This document shows positions 37,679 to 51,500 of a DNA stretch of 64,000 bases, in pieces (positions within the stretch are counted from its first letter, which is position 1; each line of letters starts with the position of its first letter). A program made the translations under genes and the position numbers. The stretch comes from Vanilla planifolia (Eukaryota > Streptophyta > Magnoliopsida > Asparagales > Orchidaceae): contig JAIUJO010000148.1 in the NCBI GenBank assembly GCA_023846275.1, positions 626,001 through 690,000 of the forward strand, read 5' to 3'. The notes under the pieces were generated by a model, which saw nothing but the letters and a program-made list of their open reading frames with translations, did not search any database and was not told the origin of the DNA.

Positions 37679-40600
37679 CTAGAGTAGGGTGTAGTAGAGC
37701 AAAGCAGAAAAGAGTATAGTAGAGAAGAGTAAAGTAGAGCAGAGTAGTACAAAGTAGAGTACCATTGAACAGAGTAGAGTAGACCAGAGCAGAGTAGAGT
37801 AGAGGAGACAAGAGCAGAGGAGAGAAAAATAGAGTAGAACGGAGTAGAATACAGCAGAGTTGAGCAGAGCCAGGTTATGCTAAGCTAGGCCAAAGCAGAG
37901 CAGAGTGAAGTAGAGTAGAGGAAAGTAGAGCTGAGCTGAGCTAGGTTATGATAGGTTAGGCTGGGCTAGGTTAGAGTAGAGTAGAGTAGAGTAGTGTAGA
38001 GTAGAGTAGCGGAGAGTAGAGTAGAGCAAAGCACAGCTAGGTTATGATAGGTTAGGCTTGGTTAGGTTAGACTAGAGTAGAGTAGATTAGAGTAGACTAG
38101 AGCTCTATTAAGTTGGGCTAAGCTTGGTTAGGCTAAGCTAGGATGGTATGCTAAGTTAGGTTAGAGTATAGTAGAGCATAGTAGAGTAGAGTAGAGTAGA
38201 GTAGTTGTACGTTATGCTTAACAAAGCTAAGCTAGACTAGAATAGAGTGGAATAGAGCAAAGTAGAGAAGAGCAAAGTATAGTAGAGTAGAGCATAGTAG
38301 AGGAGAGCATAATAGAGAAGAACAGAGTAGAGTAGAATAAAGAAGAGTATAGTAGAGTTAGGTTAGGTTACGCTTGGCTAGGCTAGAATAGAGTAGAGTA
38401 AAGTAGATTAGAGCAGAGCTATTTTAGGATAAATTAAGCTAGGTAAGGTTAGAGTAGAGTAGAGTAGTTTAAATTAGAGTAGAGTAAGTAGAGTAGAGTT
38501 AGGTTAGTTTAGGATAGGCTAGGATAAAGTAGGTAATGCTTGACTATGCTAAGCTAGAGTAGAGTAGAGTAGAGTAGGGTAGAGTAGAACTAGGTTAGGT
38601 TAGGCTAGGCTAGGCTTGAGTAGTAGAGTAGAGTAGAGTAAGGTTAGGCTTGGTAAGGTTTGGCTAGACTTGGCTTGGCTTGAGTATAGTGGAGTAGAGT
38701 AGAATAGGGTTAGAGGATAGTAGAGTAGAATAGAGCAAAGCTTAGTAGACCAGACCAAAGTAGAGCAGAGTAGTGGAGAGGAGAGCAGAGCAAAGCATAG
38801 TAGAGCATAGTAGAGCATAGAAGAGTAGAATAAAGCAAAGTAGTGAAAAGCATAATAGAGCAGAGTAGAGCAGAGTTGAGTAGAGCAAAGTAGAGCAAAG
38901 TTAGGCTAGGTTAGGCTAGGCTAGGCTAGGTTAGGCTAGAGTAGAGTAGATTAGAGTAGAGTGGAGTAGAGTAGGGTAGAGCTGTTAGGCTAAGTTAGGC
39001 TAGGTTAGAGTAGAGTGGAGTAGAATAGAGTAGAGTAGAGCTTGGTTACCTTAGGCTAAGCTAGGCTAGAGTAAAGTAGAGTAAAGTAGAGAAGAGCTAA
39101 GTTAGGCTAAGTTTGATGAGAGTATAGTAAAGTAGAGTAAAGTAGAGTAGAGTAGAGGAGAGCAGAGTATAGTAGAGCAGAGTAGAGTAGAGTAGAGTAG
39201 AGTAGAGTAAAGTAGAGCGGAAGAGAGAAGAGATGAGCAAAGTTGAGCAGAGTAGAGCATAGAAGAAAAAAGTAGAGTAGAGCTAGTTTAGGCTAGGCTA
39301 GGCTAAGTTGAGGTAGACTAGAGTAAAGCTAGGTTAGGTGAGGCTAGGCTTGGTAAGGTTAGAGTGTAGTAGATTAGAGTAGAGTAGAGTAGAATAGAGT
39401 AGAGTAGAGCTAGTTTAGGCTTGGCTGGGATAGGCTTGGTTAGGTTAGGCAAGGCTAGGCTAGAGCAAAGTAGATTTAAGTAGAGGATAATAGAGTATAG
39501 TAGAGGATAGCTTGGTTAGGCTGTTATGTTAGAGTAAAATAGAGTATAGTAGAGTAGAGTAGAGTAGAAGAGAGTAGAAGAGACTTTAGCAGAGCAAAGA
39601 AGAGTAGAGCATAGTAGAGTTAAGCAGAGCTGAGTAGAGTAGAGTAGAGAAAAGTAGAGCAGAGAAAAGCTAGGTGAGGCTAGGATATGCTAGGCTAGAG
39701 TAGAGTAGAGAAGGGTAGAGCTTTGTTAGACTAAGCTAAGCAAGTCTTGGTTAGAGTAAATTAAAATAGATTAGAGTATATTAGAGCTAGGTTACGCGAA
39801 GCAAAGCTTGGCTAGGCTTGATTGGGGTAGGCTCGACTAGGTTAGGCTACAGTAGAGTAGAGCTCAGTTAGGCTAGGCTAGGCTTGAGTAGAGATGAATA
39901 AAGTAGACTAGAGCATAGTAGAGCACAGCAGCATAGAGCAGAGTAGAGTATAGTAGTGTAGAGCAAAGTAAAGAAGAGTAAAATAGAGCACAATATAGTA
40001 GAGCAGAGCTAAGTTAGGCTAAGCTAGGCCAGGCAAGGCTAGGTTAGAGTAGAGTAGAGTAAAATAGAGTAGAGTAGAATAGAGTAGAGCATAGTAGAGT
40101 AGAGTATAGTATAGTAGAGTAGAGTAAAATAGTGTAGAGCAAGGTTAAGAAAGGCTAGGAAAGGCATAGCTAGGCTAGGCTAGGTTAGGTTAGGAAAGAG
40201 TATTCTACAGTAGAGTAAAGTAGAGTAGAGTAGAGTAGAGTAGAGTGGAGTAGAGCAGAGTAGAGTATAACAGAGCAGAGCAGAGTAGAACTGAGTAGAG
40301 CAAGGCAAAAATGAGAAGAGCAAAGCAAAGTGGAGAAGAGTAGAGTAGAGTAGAGTAGAGTAGATTAGAGGTCAGTTAGGCTAGGGTAAAGTTGAGTAGA
40401 ATTGGGTATAGTAGTGTAGAGTAGAGCTAAGTTAGGCTAGGTTAGGTTGGACTAGAGCATAGTCAAGTAGAGTAGAGTAGAGTAGTGTAGATTAGAGTAA
40501 AGTATAGAAGAGTAAAGTAGAGTGGAGCAAGTTAAGCTAGGCTAGGCTAGTTTAAGATATGGTAGGCTAAGATAAGCTAGAGTAGAGTAGAGTAGAGCTT

Positions 40601-41824
40601 GGTTGGGTTAGGCCATGTTAGAGTATAGTAGAGCAGAGTAGAGTAGAATAGAGTAGAGCAGAGCAAAATAGAGAAAGTGCAAATCAGAGTGGAGCATAGC
40701 ATAGTAGTATAGAGAGGAATAAGGTAGAGGAGAGCAGAGTAATGCTAGGTTAGGCTATGCTATGCTAAATTTGGCTAAGCTAAGCTAGAGTAGAGTAGAC
40801 TAGAGTATAGCAAGGTTAAGCTTAACTAGGCTAGGCTAAACAAGTCTAGAGTAGACCAGAGTAGAGTAGAGTAGAGTAGAGTAGAGTAGTGTAGAGCTTA
40901 ATAGAGTGGAGCATAGTAGAGAAGAGTAGAGCAGACCAGAGTGGTGCAGAGCAAAGCAGAGTAGAACAGAGTAGAGAAGAGCAAAGAAGAGTATAGTAGA
41001 GTAGAGTTAGGTTAGGCTAGGCTAAGCTAGACTAGGCTAGGCAAGGCTAGAGTAGAGTAGAGTAGAGTAGAGTGGAGCTGAGCTAAGTTAGGCTGGGCTA
41101 GGCTATGCTATGCTTTGCTCGACCAAGCTATGCTAGGCTAGGGGATAGTAGTAGAGTAGAGTAGAGTAAAAAGATTAGAGCTTGTTTTGGATAGGCTAGG
41201 CTAAAGTAAAGTGGAGTAGATTAGAGTAAAGTAGAGTAGAGCAGACCAGAGTAGAGTAGAGGAGAGCAGAGTAGAGTAGAGTAGAGCAGAGTGGGGTTAG
41301 GCTAGGCTAGAGTAGAGTAGAGCTAGGATAGGCTTGGCAAGAGTAGATTACAGTAGATTAGAGTAAAGTAGTGTTGAGTAAAATATAGTAGAGCTATGTG
41401 AGGTTAAGGTAAGCTAGGTTATGGTAAGCTTGCTAAAGTAAAGTATAGTAGAGTAGAGTAGAGTTAAGTAGAGTTTAGTAGAGAAGAGTATAGCTAGTTT
41501 AGGTTAGGTTAGGCAAGGCTTAACAAAGTTAGAGTAGAGTAGAGTTGAGTAGAATAGAGTAGAGTAGATTACAATAGAGTATGGTAGAGCAGAGTAGAGT
41601 AGAGTAGAGCAGAGCAAAGCAGAGTAGAGTAGAGCATAATAGAGCAGAGCAGAGTAGAGCAGAGTAGAGTGAGGTTAGGCTAGGCTAGGCTATAGTAGTG
41701 TAGAGTAGAGTAAAGCTATGTTAGGCTAGGTTAGGTTTGTTAGAGTAGAGTATAGTAGAGTAAAGTAGAGCAAAATAGGGTAGAGTAAAGTAGAGTAGAG
41801 TAGTGTAGAGTGGAGTAGCGTAGT

Positions 41825-41865
41825 AAAGAAGAGAGGAGAGGAGAGGAGAGAAAAGGAGAGGAGAG
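41825..41865 (-). repeat. Uninterrupted 41-bp polypurine tract
   Basis: Every base on the + strand from 41,825 to 41,865 is A or G, mostly GGAGA units. A polypurine-polypyrimidine run of this length can adopt triplex (H-DNA) structure in vitro; any effect here is inference. Confidence 0.88.
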
Positions 41866-43670
41866 CAGATTAGAGCAGAGCATAACAGAGTAGACAAGAG
41901 TAGAGTAGAGAATTGTAGAGCAGAGTAAAGTAGAATAGAGTAGAGCTAAGTATAACAGAATAGAGCTATTTTAGGTAAGGCTAGGCTAGGCTAAGCAAGG
42001 TTAGACTAGAGTATAGTAGAGTGAAGTAAAGCTAAGTTAGGCTAGGCTAAGTTAGTGTAGAGTAAAGTAGAGTTGAGTTGAGTAGAGTAGAGTAGAGTAT
42101 AGTATAGTAGAGTAGAGGAGTGGATAGGAAAGGAGAGGGTAGAGGAGGAGAAGAGAGCAAACGAGAGGAGAGGAGAGTAAAATAGAGTAGAGCAGAGTAG
42201 TCTATAGTAGAGAAGAATACAGTACAGTAGAGTAGAGTAGAGTAGAGTAGAGTAGAGTAGAGTAGAGTAGAGGAGAGTAGAGTAGAGTAGAGTAGAGCAA
42301 GGATAGGTTAGGCTAGGCTAGGCTAGGGTTGAGTTGAGTAGAGTAGAGCAGAGCTGAACTATGTTAGGTTAAGCTAAACTAGGCTAGGGTAGGCTAGGCA
42401 AGAGTAGAGTATAGTATAATAAAGTTATGTTAGGCTAGGTTTGGTTAGGCTAGGCTAAGCTAGGCTAGAGTATAGTATAGTAGAGTAGAGTAGAGTATGG
42501 TAGAGTAGAGCAGAGTAGAGTAGAGTAGAGCTGAGCAGAGTAAAGTAGAGCAGAGCATAGTAGTGTTGAGTAGAGCAGAGTAGAGGAGAGTAGAGTAGAG
42601 TAGAATTGAGCAAGGTTAAGAAAGTCTAGGTTAGGCTAAGCTCAGATAGGCCAACCTAGAGTCAAATAGAATAGAGGAGTACAGTAGAGTAAAGTAGAGT
42701 AGAGCTGAGCTAAGTAAGGTTAGGCTTAGCTAGGGTAGGCTAGGTTTTGGTTGGCAAGGCTAGGCAATGCTAGAGTGGAGTAGAGTAGTGTAGAGTAGAT
42801 CTCAGTTAGGCTTGGCGAAGCGAAGCTAGGCTAGAGTACGAAGTAGAGTAGAGTCAAGTATAGCAGAGTATAGTAGAGCAGAGTAAAGTAGAGTAGAGAA
42901 GAGTTGAGAAGAGTAGAGTAGAGCATTGCATAGCAGAGCAGAGCAGAGCAAGATAAGGCTAGGAAAAGTTAGGCTGGAGTAGAGTAGAGTAGAGTAGAGT
43001 TTGGTTGATTAGGCTAAGCAAGGTTTGAGTAGAGTAGAGTAAAGTAGAGTAGAGTAGAGTAGAGTAGGGTAAAGTAGAGTAGAGTATTGTAGAATTGATC
43101 TTGGTTAGGTAAGGCTATTCAAGGATAGCGTAAGCTAGGCTAGAGTATAGTAGAGTAGAGCTTGGTTAGGCTAGGCTAGGCTAGAGTAGAGTAGAGTATA
43201 GTGTAGTTGAGTAGAGTAGAGTAGAGTAGAGGAGTGCTGAGCAATATAGAGTATAGCGGAGTATAATAGAGCAGAGTAGAGTAGAAGAGTAGAGTAGAGT
43301 AGAGCAGAGCAATATATAGTAGAGTAGAGCAGAGCATAGCAGAGTATAGCAGTGCATAGTAGAGTATAGTAGAGTAGAGCTAGAGCAGAGCTAAGATATG
43401 CTAGTGTAGGCTAGGTTAGGGTAGAGTTAATTGGAGTATAGTAGAGTAGAGCTAGGTTTGCTAGGCTAGGTTAGGTAAGGGTAGGCTAAGCAAGGCTAGA
43501 GTAGAGAAGTATGGAGTGAAGTAGAAGTAGAGCAAGATTAGGAGTGGCAAGGTGAGGTAAGAGTAGAGTAAAGTAGTCTAGTGTAGAGTAGAATATAGTA
43601 GAGTAGAGTAGAGAAGAGTATAGTAGAGTGGAGTAGAGTAGAGTAGAGTAGAGTAGAAGTGATAAGAGGC

Positions 43671-43718
43671 GAGGAGAGGAGAGGAGAGGAGAGTAGAGGA
43701 GAGGAGAAGAGAGGAGAG
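43671..43718 (-). repeat. Polypurine GGAGA tract
   Basis: 48 bp of A and G on the + strand, broken by a single T at 43,694, built of GGAGA/GAGAGG units. Confidence 0.85.
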
Positions 43719-46700
43719 TATAGTAGAGCAGAGTAGAGCAAAGCAGAGCAGAGTAGAGCCAAGTAGAGTATAGTATAACAGAGCAGAGAAGAGCAGACAA
43801 GAGCAAAGTAGAGAAGTGCATAGCAGAAGAGAGGAGAGCAGAGTAGTGTAAAGAAAAATAGAACTTTGTAGAGTAGAGCAGAGTTGAGTAGAGCAGAGCT
43901 AAGTTAGGCTAGGATAGGTTAGGTTAGGTGAGAATAGAGTAGAGAAGAGTAGAGTAGAGTAGAGTAGAGTAAAATAAAGTAGAGTATAGTAGAGTGAAGT
44001 AAAGTTGAGCGTTGTTTTGCTAGGCTCAACTCAGTTAGAGTATGGTTAGGTTTGGCAAGAGTAGAGTACAACATAGTAGAGCATATTAGAGAAGAGTAGA
44101 GCAGAGTAGTGTAGAGCAGAGCACAGAAGAGTAGAGCAGAGTAGAGCTAGGCTAAGCTATGTAAGGCTAGGTGAGAGTAGAGTAGAGCTTGGTTGGCTAG
44201 TCTAAGTGAGGTTAGAGTATAGTAAATTAGAGTAGAGTATAGTAAAGTAAAGTAAAGTAGAGTATAATAAAGAAGAGCTTGGTTAGGATAGGCTAGGCTT
44301 GAGTGGAGTATAGTAGAGTAGGGTAGAGCTTGTTTAGGCTATGCTATGGTATGTTAGGGTATAATAGATTAGAATAGAGTAGAGTATAGTATAGTGGAGT
44401 AGAGTTTTGTTAGGCTAGGTATGGCTAGGCTAGGGTAGGAAAGGGTATGCTAGAGTAGAGTAAAGTAGAGTATAGTATAGTAGAGTAGAGTAGAGTCGAG
44501 TAGAGTAGAGTAGAGCAGAGCAAAATAGAGTAGAGTGGAGGAGAAGAGAGGAGAGCTGAGCTGAGTTGAGCTGAGCAAATCAAACAAGGGTAAAGCAGAG
44601 TTGTTGATCAGAGTGGAGTAATGTAGAGAAGAGTGCAGTAGAGTAAAGCAGAGCAGAGTAAAGCTGAGAAGAGCTAAGTTATTCTATGTTAGGTTAGACT
44701 AGTCTAGGCTAAAGTAGAATAGAGCAGAGTAGAGTAGAGTATAGTATAGTAGAGTGGAGCTCAGTTAGGTTAGGTCGGGCTAGAGTAGAGTAGAGTATAG
44801 TATAATAGAGTAGAGTAGAGTTAGATTAAGTAAGGTTAGGCTTTGTTTTGTTAGGGTAGAGTAGAGTAGAGTGAAGTAGATTAGAGTAAAGTAGAGTAGA
44901 ATAAAGTAAAGTTGAGTAGAGTAGAGTAGAATGGAGTAGAGTAGCATGGAGTAGAGTAGATAAAGTAGAGAGGAGAGGAGAGGAGAGTAGAGTAGAGTAG
45001 AGCTGAGAAGAGCATAACAGAGTAGAGTAGAGTAGAATAGAATAGAGAAGAGCAGAGCAGAGTAGTGTAGAGCATAGCAAAGTAGAGTAGAGTAGAGAAG
45101 AGTAGAGCAGAGAAGAGTGGATTAGAGCAAAGCAAAGTAGACAAAAGAAGAGCATAATAGAGAAGAATAGAGTAGAGTAGAGTAGAGAAAAATAGAGCAA
45201 AGAAGAGTAGAGCAGAGTTGAGCAGAGTAAAGAAGAGAAAAGCTAGGTTAGGTTAGGCTAGGCTAAGCTAAGCTAGGCTAGAGTAGAGCAGAGTAAAGTT
45301 TAGAGTAGAGTGGAGCATAGCTAGTTTAGGCTAGGCCAGGCTATAGTACAGTAGAGCAGAGTGGAGTAGAGTAGAGTAGAGCAGATTGAAGTAGAGCAAA
45401 GTAGAGTAGGGAAGAGCATAGTAGAGTAGAGCAGAGTAGAGCATAGCTACTTTAAGCTAGGCTAGGCTAAGCAAAGCTAGGCTAGTCAAAAGTAGAGTAG
45501 AAAAGATTATAGTATAGTAAAGTAGAGTAGAGCTAGGTTATGTTAGACTAGGCTAGGCAACGTTAGAGTAGAGTATAGCAGAGTAGAGCTAGGTTAGACT
45601 AGGCTATGCTAGGGAAAGATTTGTTAGGCTTGGGTAGAGTAGAGTCGAGTAGACTAAAGAATAGTAGAGTAAAGGAAGGTTAGACTAGGCTAGGCTAGGC
45701 TAAACTATGCTAGAGTAGAGTAGAGTAGAGCAAAGCAAAGCAGAGTAGAGCATAGAAGAGTGGAGCATGGCCAAGAAGAGTAGAGGAGCGTAGAGAAGAG
45801 TAGAGAAAAGTTGAGTAGAGTACAGTAGAGTAGAGAGTAGTAGTGCAAAGAAAATTAGAGTAGAGCATAATAGAGAAGAGCAAAGTAGAGCAGAGCTAGG
45901 TTTGGCTAGGCTAAGCTAGGCTAGGCTAGAGTAAAGCGGAGTGGAGTAGAGTAGAGTAGAGCTAGGTTAGGTTAGGCTAGGCTAAGCTAAAGTAGAGTAG
46001 AGTAAAGTAGAGTAGAGCAAAACAGAGTAGAGTAGAGCATAGTAGAGTTGAGTAAAGCATAGTAGAGTAGAGTAAAGAAAAGCATAGTTGAGCAGAGCAG
46101 AGTAGAAAAGAGTAGAGATTAGTTAGGTTAGGCAAGGTTACATCAAAGTATAATAGAGTATAGTAGAGTATAGCTCAGTTAGGCTAGGCTAGACTAGGTT
46201 GGGCAAAATGAGGCTAGTGTTGAGTAGAGTAGAGTAGAGTAGACCAGAGTAGAGAGGTGTATAGCATAGTAGAGCAGAGTGTAATAGAGTAAAGGAGAGC
46301 AGAGTAGATCATAACAGAGCGGTGTAGAGTAGAGTAGAGCAGACCAGAGCAAATCTGAGTAAAGTAGAGTAGAGCAGAGTAGAATGAGGTTAGGCTAGGC
46401 CAGGCTAAAGCAGAGTCGAGTAGATCTAAGCCATGCTAGGCTAGGCTAGGCTAGGTTAGAGTAAAGTAGAGTAGAGTAGAGTAGTGTACAGCAGAGAAAA
46501 GCAGAGCTGAGTAGAGTAGAGTAGAGCATAGCTATGTAGAGAATAGTATAGTTGAGCATAGCTAGGTTAGGCTAGGCTGGTGTAGATTAGAGTAGAGTTG
46601 GCCTAAGTTAGGCTAGGTTAGAGTAGAGTAGACTAGAGTAGAGTAGATTAGAATAGAGTGGAGTAGAGGAGAATAGAGAAGAGTAGAGCTAGGTTAGGTT

Positions 46701-48494
46701 AGCTTAGGCTAGGCTAGGCTGGGCTAGGTTAGGATAGAGTAGAGCAAAATAGAACAGAGAAGAGCAAGTAGAGCAGAGCTAGGTTAAGTTGGGCTAAGCT
46801 AAGCTAGGCTAGGGTAGGCTAGAGTAGAGAAGAGAAGAATAAAGCTAGACTAGGCTAGGCTAGGTTGTAGTAGACTAGAGTAGATTAGAGTAAAGTAGAG
46901 CATAATAAAGTTAGGTTAGGCTAAGCTAGGCTAGAGTAAGTTGAGTAGAGTAGAGTAGCTTAGAGATGAGTAGAGTAGTGTAGAGTTTAGTTATGCTAGG
47001 CTAGTTTAGGCTAGGCTAGGCTAGAGTAGAGTAGAGTATAGTACAATAGATCAAACCAGAGAAGAGTAGGGCTGAGTAGAGCAGAGCAGAGTAGAGTAGA
47101 ATAAAGAAATGCAGAGCAGAGTAGAGTATAGAATAGCATAGCAAAGGATAGTAGAGGGAGTCTAGGCTAAGCTAAACTAGGTTAGGCTCAGCTAGGCTAG
47201 GTTAGAGAAGAGTAGAGTAGAGTTGAGTAGAATAGAGTAGTGTAGAGCATAGTAAAGTAGGGTAGAGTAGAGTAGAGCTAGGTTAGGTTACGCTAGGATA
47301 GGTTAGGCTAGGCTAGAGTTTAGTAGAGTATAGTAGAATAGAGAAGAGGAGAGTTGAACAGAGTAGAGTAGAGCAAAGCATTACTAAGCAGAGTAGAATA
47401 AACAGAGCAGAATAAAGCAGAGTAGAGTTGGGCTAGCTTTGGCTAGGCTAGGCTAAAGTAGAGCAGAGTAGAGTAGAGTAGAACTAGGTTAAGTTTGGCT
47501 AGGGTAGGTTAGGTTAGAGTGGAGTAGAGTAAAGTAGAGTAGAGTAAAAGAGAGGAGAGCAGAGTAGAGCTGAGTATTGCAGTGCAAAGTATAATAGAGT
47601 AGAGTAAAGCTGAATAGAGTAGAGAAAAGTAGAGTAGAGTAAAGCATAGCAAAGCACAATAGAGTAGAGCAGAGCAAGGTTAGGCTAGGCTAGGATAAGC
47701 TATACTTGGTTATGTAAAGGCTAGGCTAAGTAAGAGTAGAGTATAGTAGAGTAGATTAGATTGGAGTACAATATAGCCAGGTTAAGCTAGCTTAGATTAT
47801 AATAAAGTAGAGTACAGTAGAGGAGAATAGAGTAGAGTAGAGCTAGGTTTGGCTCAGTAAGGCTAAGGTAGGTTAGGCTAGGCTATGCAAGGCTAGAGTA
47901 GTGTATAGTAGAGTAGAGTAGAGTAGAATAATGCTAGGTTAGGCTAGGTTAGGCTAGAGTACAGTATAGCAAAGTAGAGTAGAGCAGAGTAGAGAAGAAG
48001 AGAGGAGGGAATAGTAGAGCTGAGCAGAGTTAGGTTAGGCTTAGCTAAGCGAGACTAGGCAAGGCTTTGTAAGACTAAGCTAAGTTAGGTTAGAGTAGAG
48101 TAGAGCTAGTTTAGGTAAGGCTAGGCTAAGCTAGGTTAGAGTAGAGTAGAGTTATGGAGAGCTAGGTTAGGTTAGGCTAGGCAAAACTAAAGTAGAGTAG
48201 AGTAGAGCGCTGTTAGGCTAGGTTAGGCTAGGAATGGCTAGAGTATAGTAGAGTAGAGTAGAGCTTAACAGAGCAAAGCAGAATAGAGAAGAGCAGAGTA
48301 GAGCAAAGTAGAGGAGTAGAGATGAGTAGAGCATAGTAGAGAAGAGTAGAGTGAGTGGAGTTGAACAGAGTAGAGTAGAGTAGAGCTAATATAGGCTAAG
48401 CTATGCTAGGTTAGAGTAGGGTAGAGTAGAGTAGAGGAGAGTAGATTAGAGTCAAGAAGAGAATAGTATAGTAGAGTATAGTAGGGCTAGGTTA

Positions 48495-48538
48495 GGCTAT
48501 GTTAGGCTTGGCTATGTTAGGCTTGGCTAGGTTAGGCT
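48495..48538 (-). repeat. 15-bp local higher-order repeat
   Basis: GGCTATGTTAGGCTT occurs at 48,495 and 48,510, followed at 48,525 by a close variant with GGCTAGG. It shows duplication of a three-pentamer block. Confidence 0.7.
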
Positions 48539-51500
48539 AAAGTAGAGTAGAGTAGAGTGTAGAGTAGAGTTATGTTAGGTTAGGCCATACTAGTATAGGC
48601 TAGGCAAAGTTAGGCTAGGCTAGGTGGGGCTAGGTTTTGCTATAGTAAAGTAGAGTAGAGAAAAGTACAATAGAGCAGAGTAGAGCAAAGTAGATCAGAG
48701 AAGACTAGAGAGGAGCAGCATAGAGTAGAGTAGAGTAGAGCAAGGTTGAGCAGAGTGGAGCAAAGCAGAGCAGGGCAAGGTTAGGCTAAGCTAAGCTAGG
48801 TTTGAGTAGAGTATAGTAAAGTAAAGTAGAGTAGAGTAGAGTAAAGTCGAGAAGAGTATAATAGAGTAGAGTATAGTAGAGTAAAGCTAGGTTAGACAAG
48901 CTTAGGCTTGGCTTGGCTAGGCTAGAGTAGACTAGAGTAGAGTAGAGTAAAGTAGAGCGAAGTTAGTTTAGGCTAGGCTAGGCAACATTTGGCTACGCTA
49001 GGTTAGAGTCGAGTAGAGTAGAGTAGATTTAGGTTAGGATAGGCTAGGTGATGGCTACAGTAAAGTAGTGTAGAGTAGAGTACTATAGAGTAGACAAAGT
49101 AGAGTAGAGTAGAGCAGAGCAGATTGGAGCAGAGTAGTGTAGACTTGAGAAGAGCAGGGTAGCATAGAGTAGAGTAGAGCTAGGTTAGGCTATGCTAGGT
49201 TAGGCTAGAGTAGAGTAACGTTGAGCAACGTTAGGCTAGGCTCGACTAGGCTAGGCGAGGTTAGAGTAGCTAGGCTAATCAATGCTAGAGTAGAGTAAAG
49301 TAGAGTAGAGAAGAGTAGAGTAGAGCAAATCTGGGCAGAGCAGCGTAGAGTAGAGCAGAAAAAAGCAAAGTAGAGTAGAGTAGAGCTAGGTTAGGCTAAG
49401 CTAGGCAAAGCTAGGTAAGGTTAGGTTAGGTTTGAGTAGAGTAGAATAGAATAGAGTAGAGCAAAGTAGGGTAGAGTGGAATAAAGTAGAGCTTAATAGA
49501 GCAATGTAGAACAGAGCAGTGTAGAGCATAGCTGAGCTGAGCTGAGTTGAGAAAAGTAAAGTATAGTAGAGTAGAGTAGAGAAGAGAAAAGTAGAGTAGA
49601 GAAGAGTAGAGTAGAGTAGAGCAAAGAAGAGTAGAGCAAAGCAGAGTGGAGTAAAGAGGAGCAAAGTAGAGTGGAGTTACGTTAAGCTAGGCTATAGTAG
49701 AGTAGAGTAAAGTGGAGTAGAGTAGAGTAGAGTGGAGTGGAGCAGAGTGGAGTAGAGAAGAGCAAAGCAAAGTAGAGCAGAGTAGAGTAGAGCAGAGCTA
49801 GGTTAGGCTAGGCTTGGCTGTGCTAGGCTAGGCTAGGCTAAAATAGAGTAGAATAGAGTATAGTAGAGCTAGGTTTAGCTAGGCTAAGTTATGCTTGATT
49901 AGAGTTGAGTGTAGTAGAGTAGGGTATAGTATAGTAGAGTATAATAGAGTAAAGTAGAGAGAGCACCTAAGCTAGGCTAGGATAGGCTAGGTTGGGCTAG
50001 GCTAGGCTTAAGTAGGGTAGAGTAGAGTATAGTCGAGAAGAGCGGAGTAGAGTAGAGTAGAGCTAGGATTGGTTAGGCTAGGTAATGCTAGGCTAGAGTA
50101 TAGTAGAGTAGAGTAGAGTAGAGTAGAGCAGAGCATTACAAAGCAAAGCAGAGAAGAGTTGAGCAGAGAGGAGTAGAGCAGAGCATAGAAGAGTAGAACA
50201 AAGCAGAGCAGAGTAGAGTAGAGATGGGTTAGGCTAACCTACGCGAGGCTAGGCTATGTTAGAGTATAGTAGAATAGAGTTGCGTAGAGTGGTGAAGAGT
50301 AGAGTAGAGTGGAGTTATGTTAAGCTAGGTAAGAGTAGAATAGAGCAGAGTAGAGTAAAGCTAGGTTAGGTTAGGTTACTCTAAGGTAGGCTAAAGTAGA
50401 GGGAGTAGAGTGGAGTAGAGTAGAGTAGAGCAAAGTAGAGTAGAGCATAACAAAGAATAGCAAAGGAGAGTATAGTAGAGTAGAGTAGAGTAGAGTGGAG
50501 CATAGCTAGGCTAAGTAAGGCATGGCTAGAGTAGAGTGGTTTAGAGTAGAGAAGGGTAAAGTAGAGCAAGGTTAGGCTAGGCTAGGAAAAGCTAAGTTAG
50601 AGTCTAGTAGAGTAGAATATTGTAAATTAGAGTAGAATAGAGTAGTGTAGTTTAGAGAAGAGTAGAGTAGAGTAGAGCAAGGTTAGCTAGATGAGGCATG
50701 GCTAAGCAAAATTGGGTTAGAGTAGGGCAGAGTAGAGTAGAGTAGAATAGAGCAGAGTAGAGACATGTAGAGTAGAGTATAGCAGAGCATAGCAATGTGA
50801 AAAACAGCAGAGCAAAGCAAAGTAGAGTAGAGTAGAGCATAACAGAGTGGAGCAAAGCAGAGCAAAGTATAGCAGAGTAGAGTAGAGTAGAGCAGAGCAA
50901 AGTATAGTAAAATAGAGCTAGGTTAGGCTAAGCTATGCTACTTTAAGTTAGAGAAGAGTAAAGTATAGTAGAGTAGAGCTAGGTTAGGTAAGGCTAGGCT
51001 TGGCAAGGATAGGCTAGAGTAGAGTAGAGTAGAGCTAGGTTAAGCTAGGCTAGACTAGAGTACAAGAGAGTAAAGAAGAGTAGAGTAAAGCTGATTAGAG
51101 CAGAGTAGAGTAGAGTAGTCCAAAATAGAGTAGAGCAGAGTAGAGTAAAGCAAGGTAAAGGTAAGTTATGCAAAGCTAGGCTCGACTAGGCAAGGCTAGG
51201 TTAGAGTAGAGTAGAGTAGAGTAGAGCTAGGTTATGCTAGGCTAGGCTAGGCTATGCTAAGTTAGAGTAGAGTAGAGTAGATTGGACTAGAGCAGAGTAG
51301 AGTAGAGCTAGGTTAGGCTAGGCTAGGCAAAGCTAGGGTAAAGTAGAGTAATGTGGGGCAGAGTAGACTAGAGTAGAGTAGAGCAAGGTTAAGCTAGGCT
51401 AGGCTAGGCTAAACTCGTCTAAGGTAGAGTAGAGTATAGTAGAGTAGTGTACAGTAGAGTAGTGTTGAGTAAAGTATAGCAGAGCAGATTAGAGCAAAGC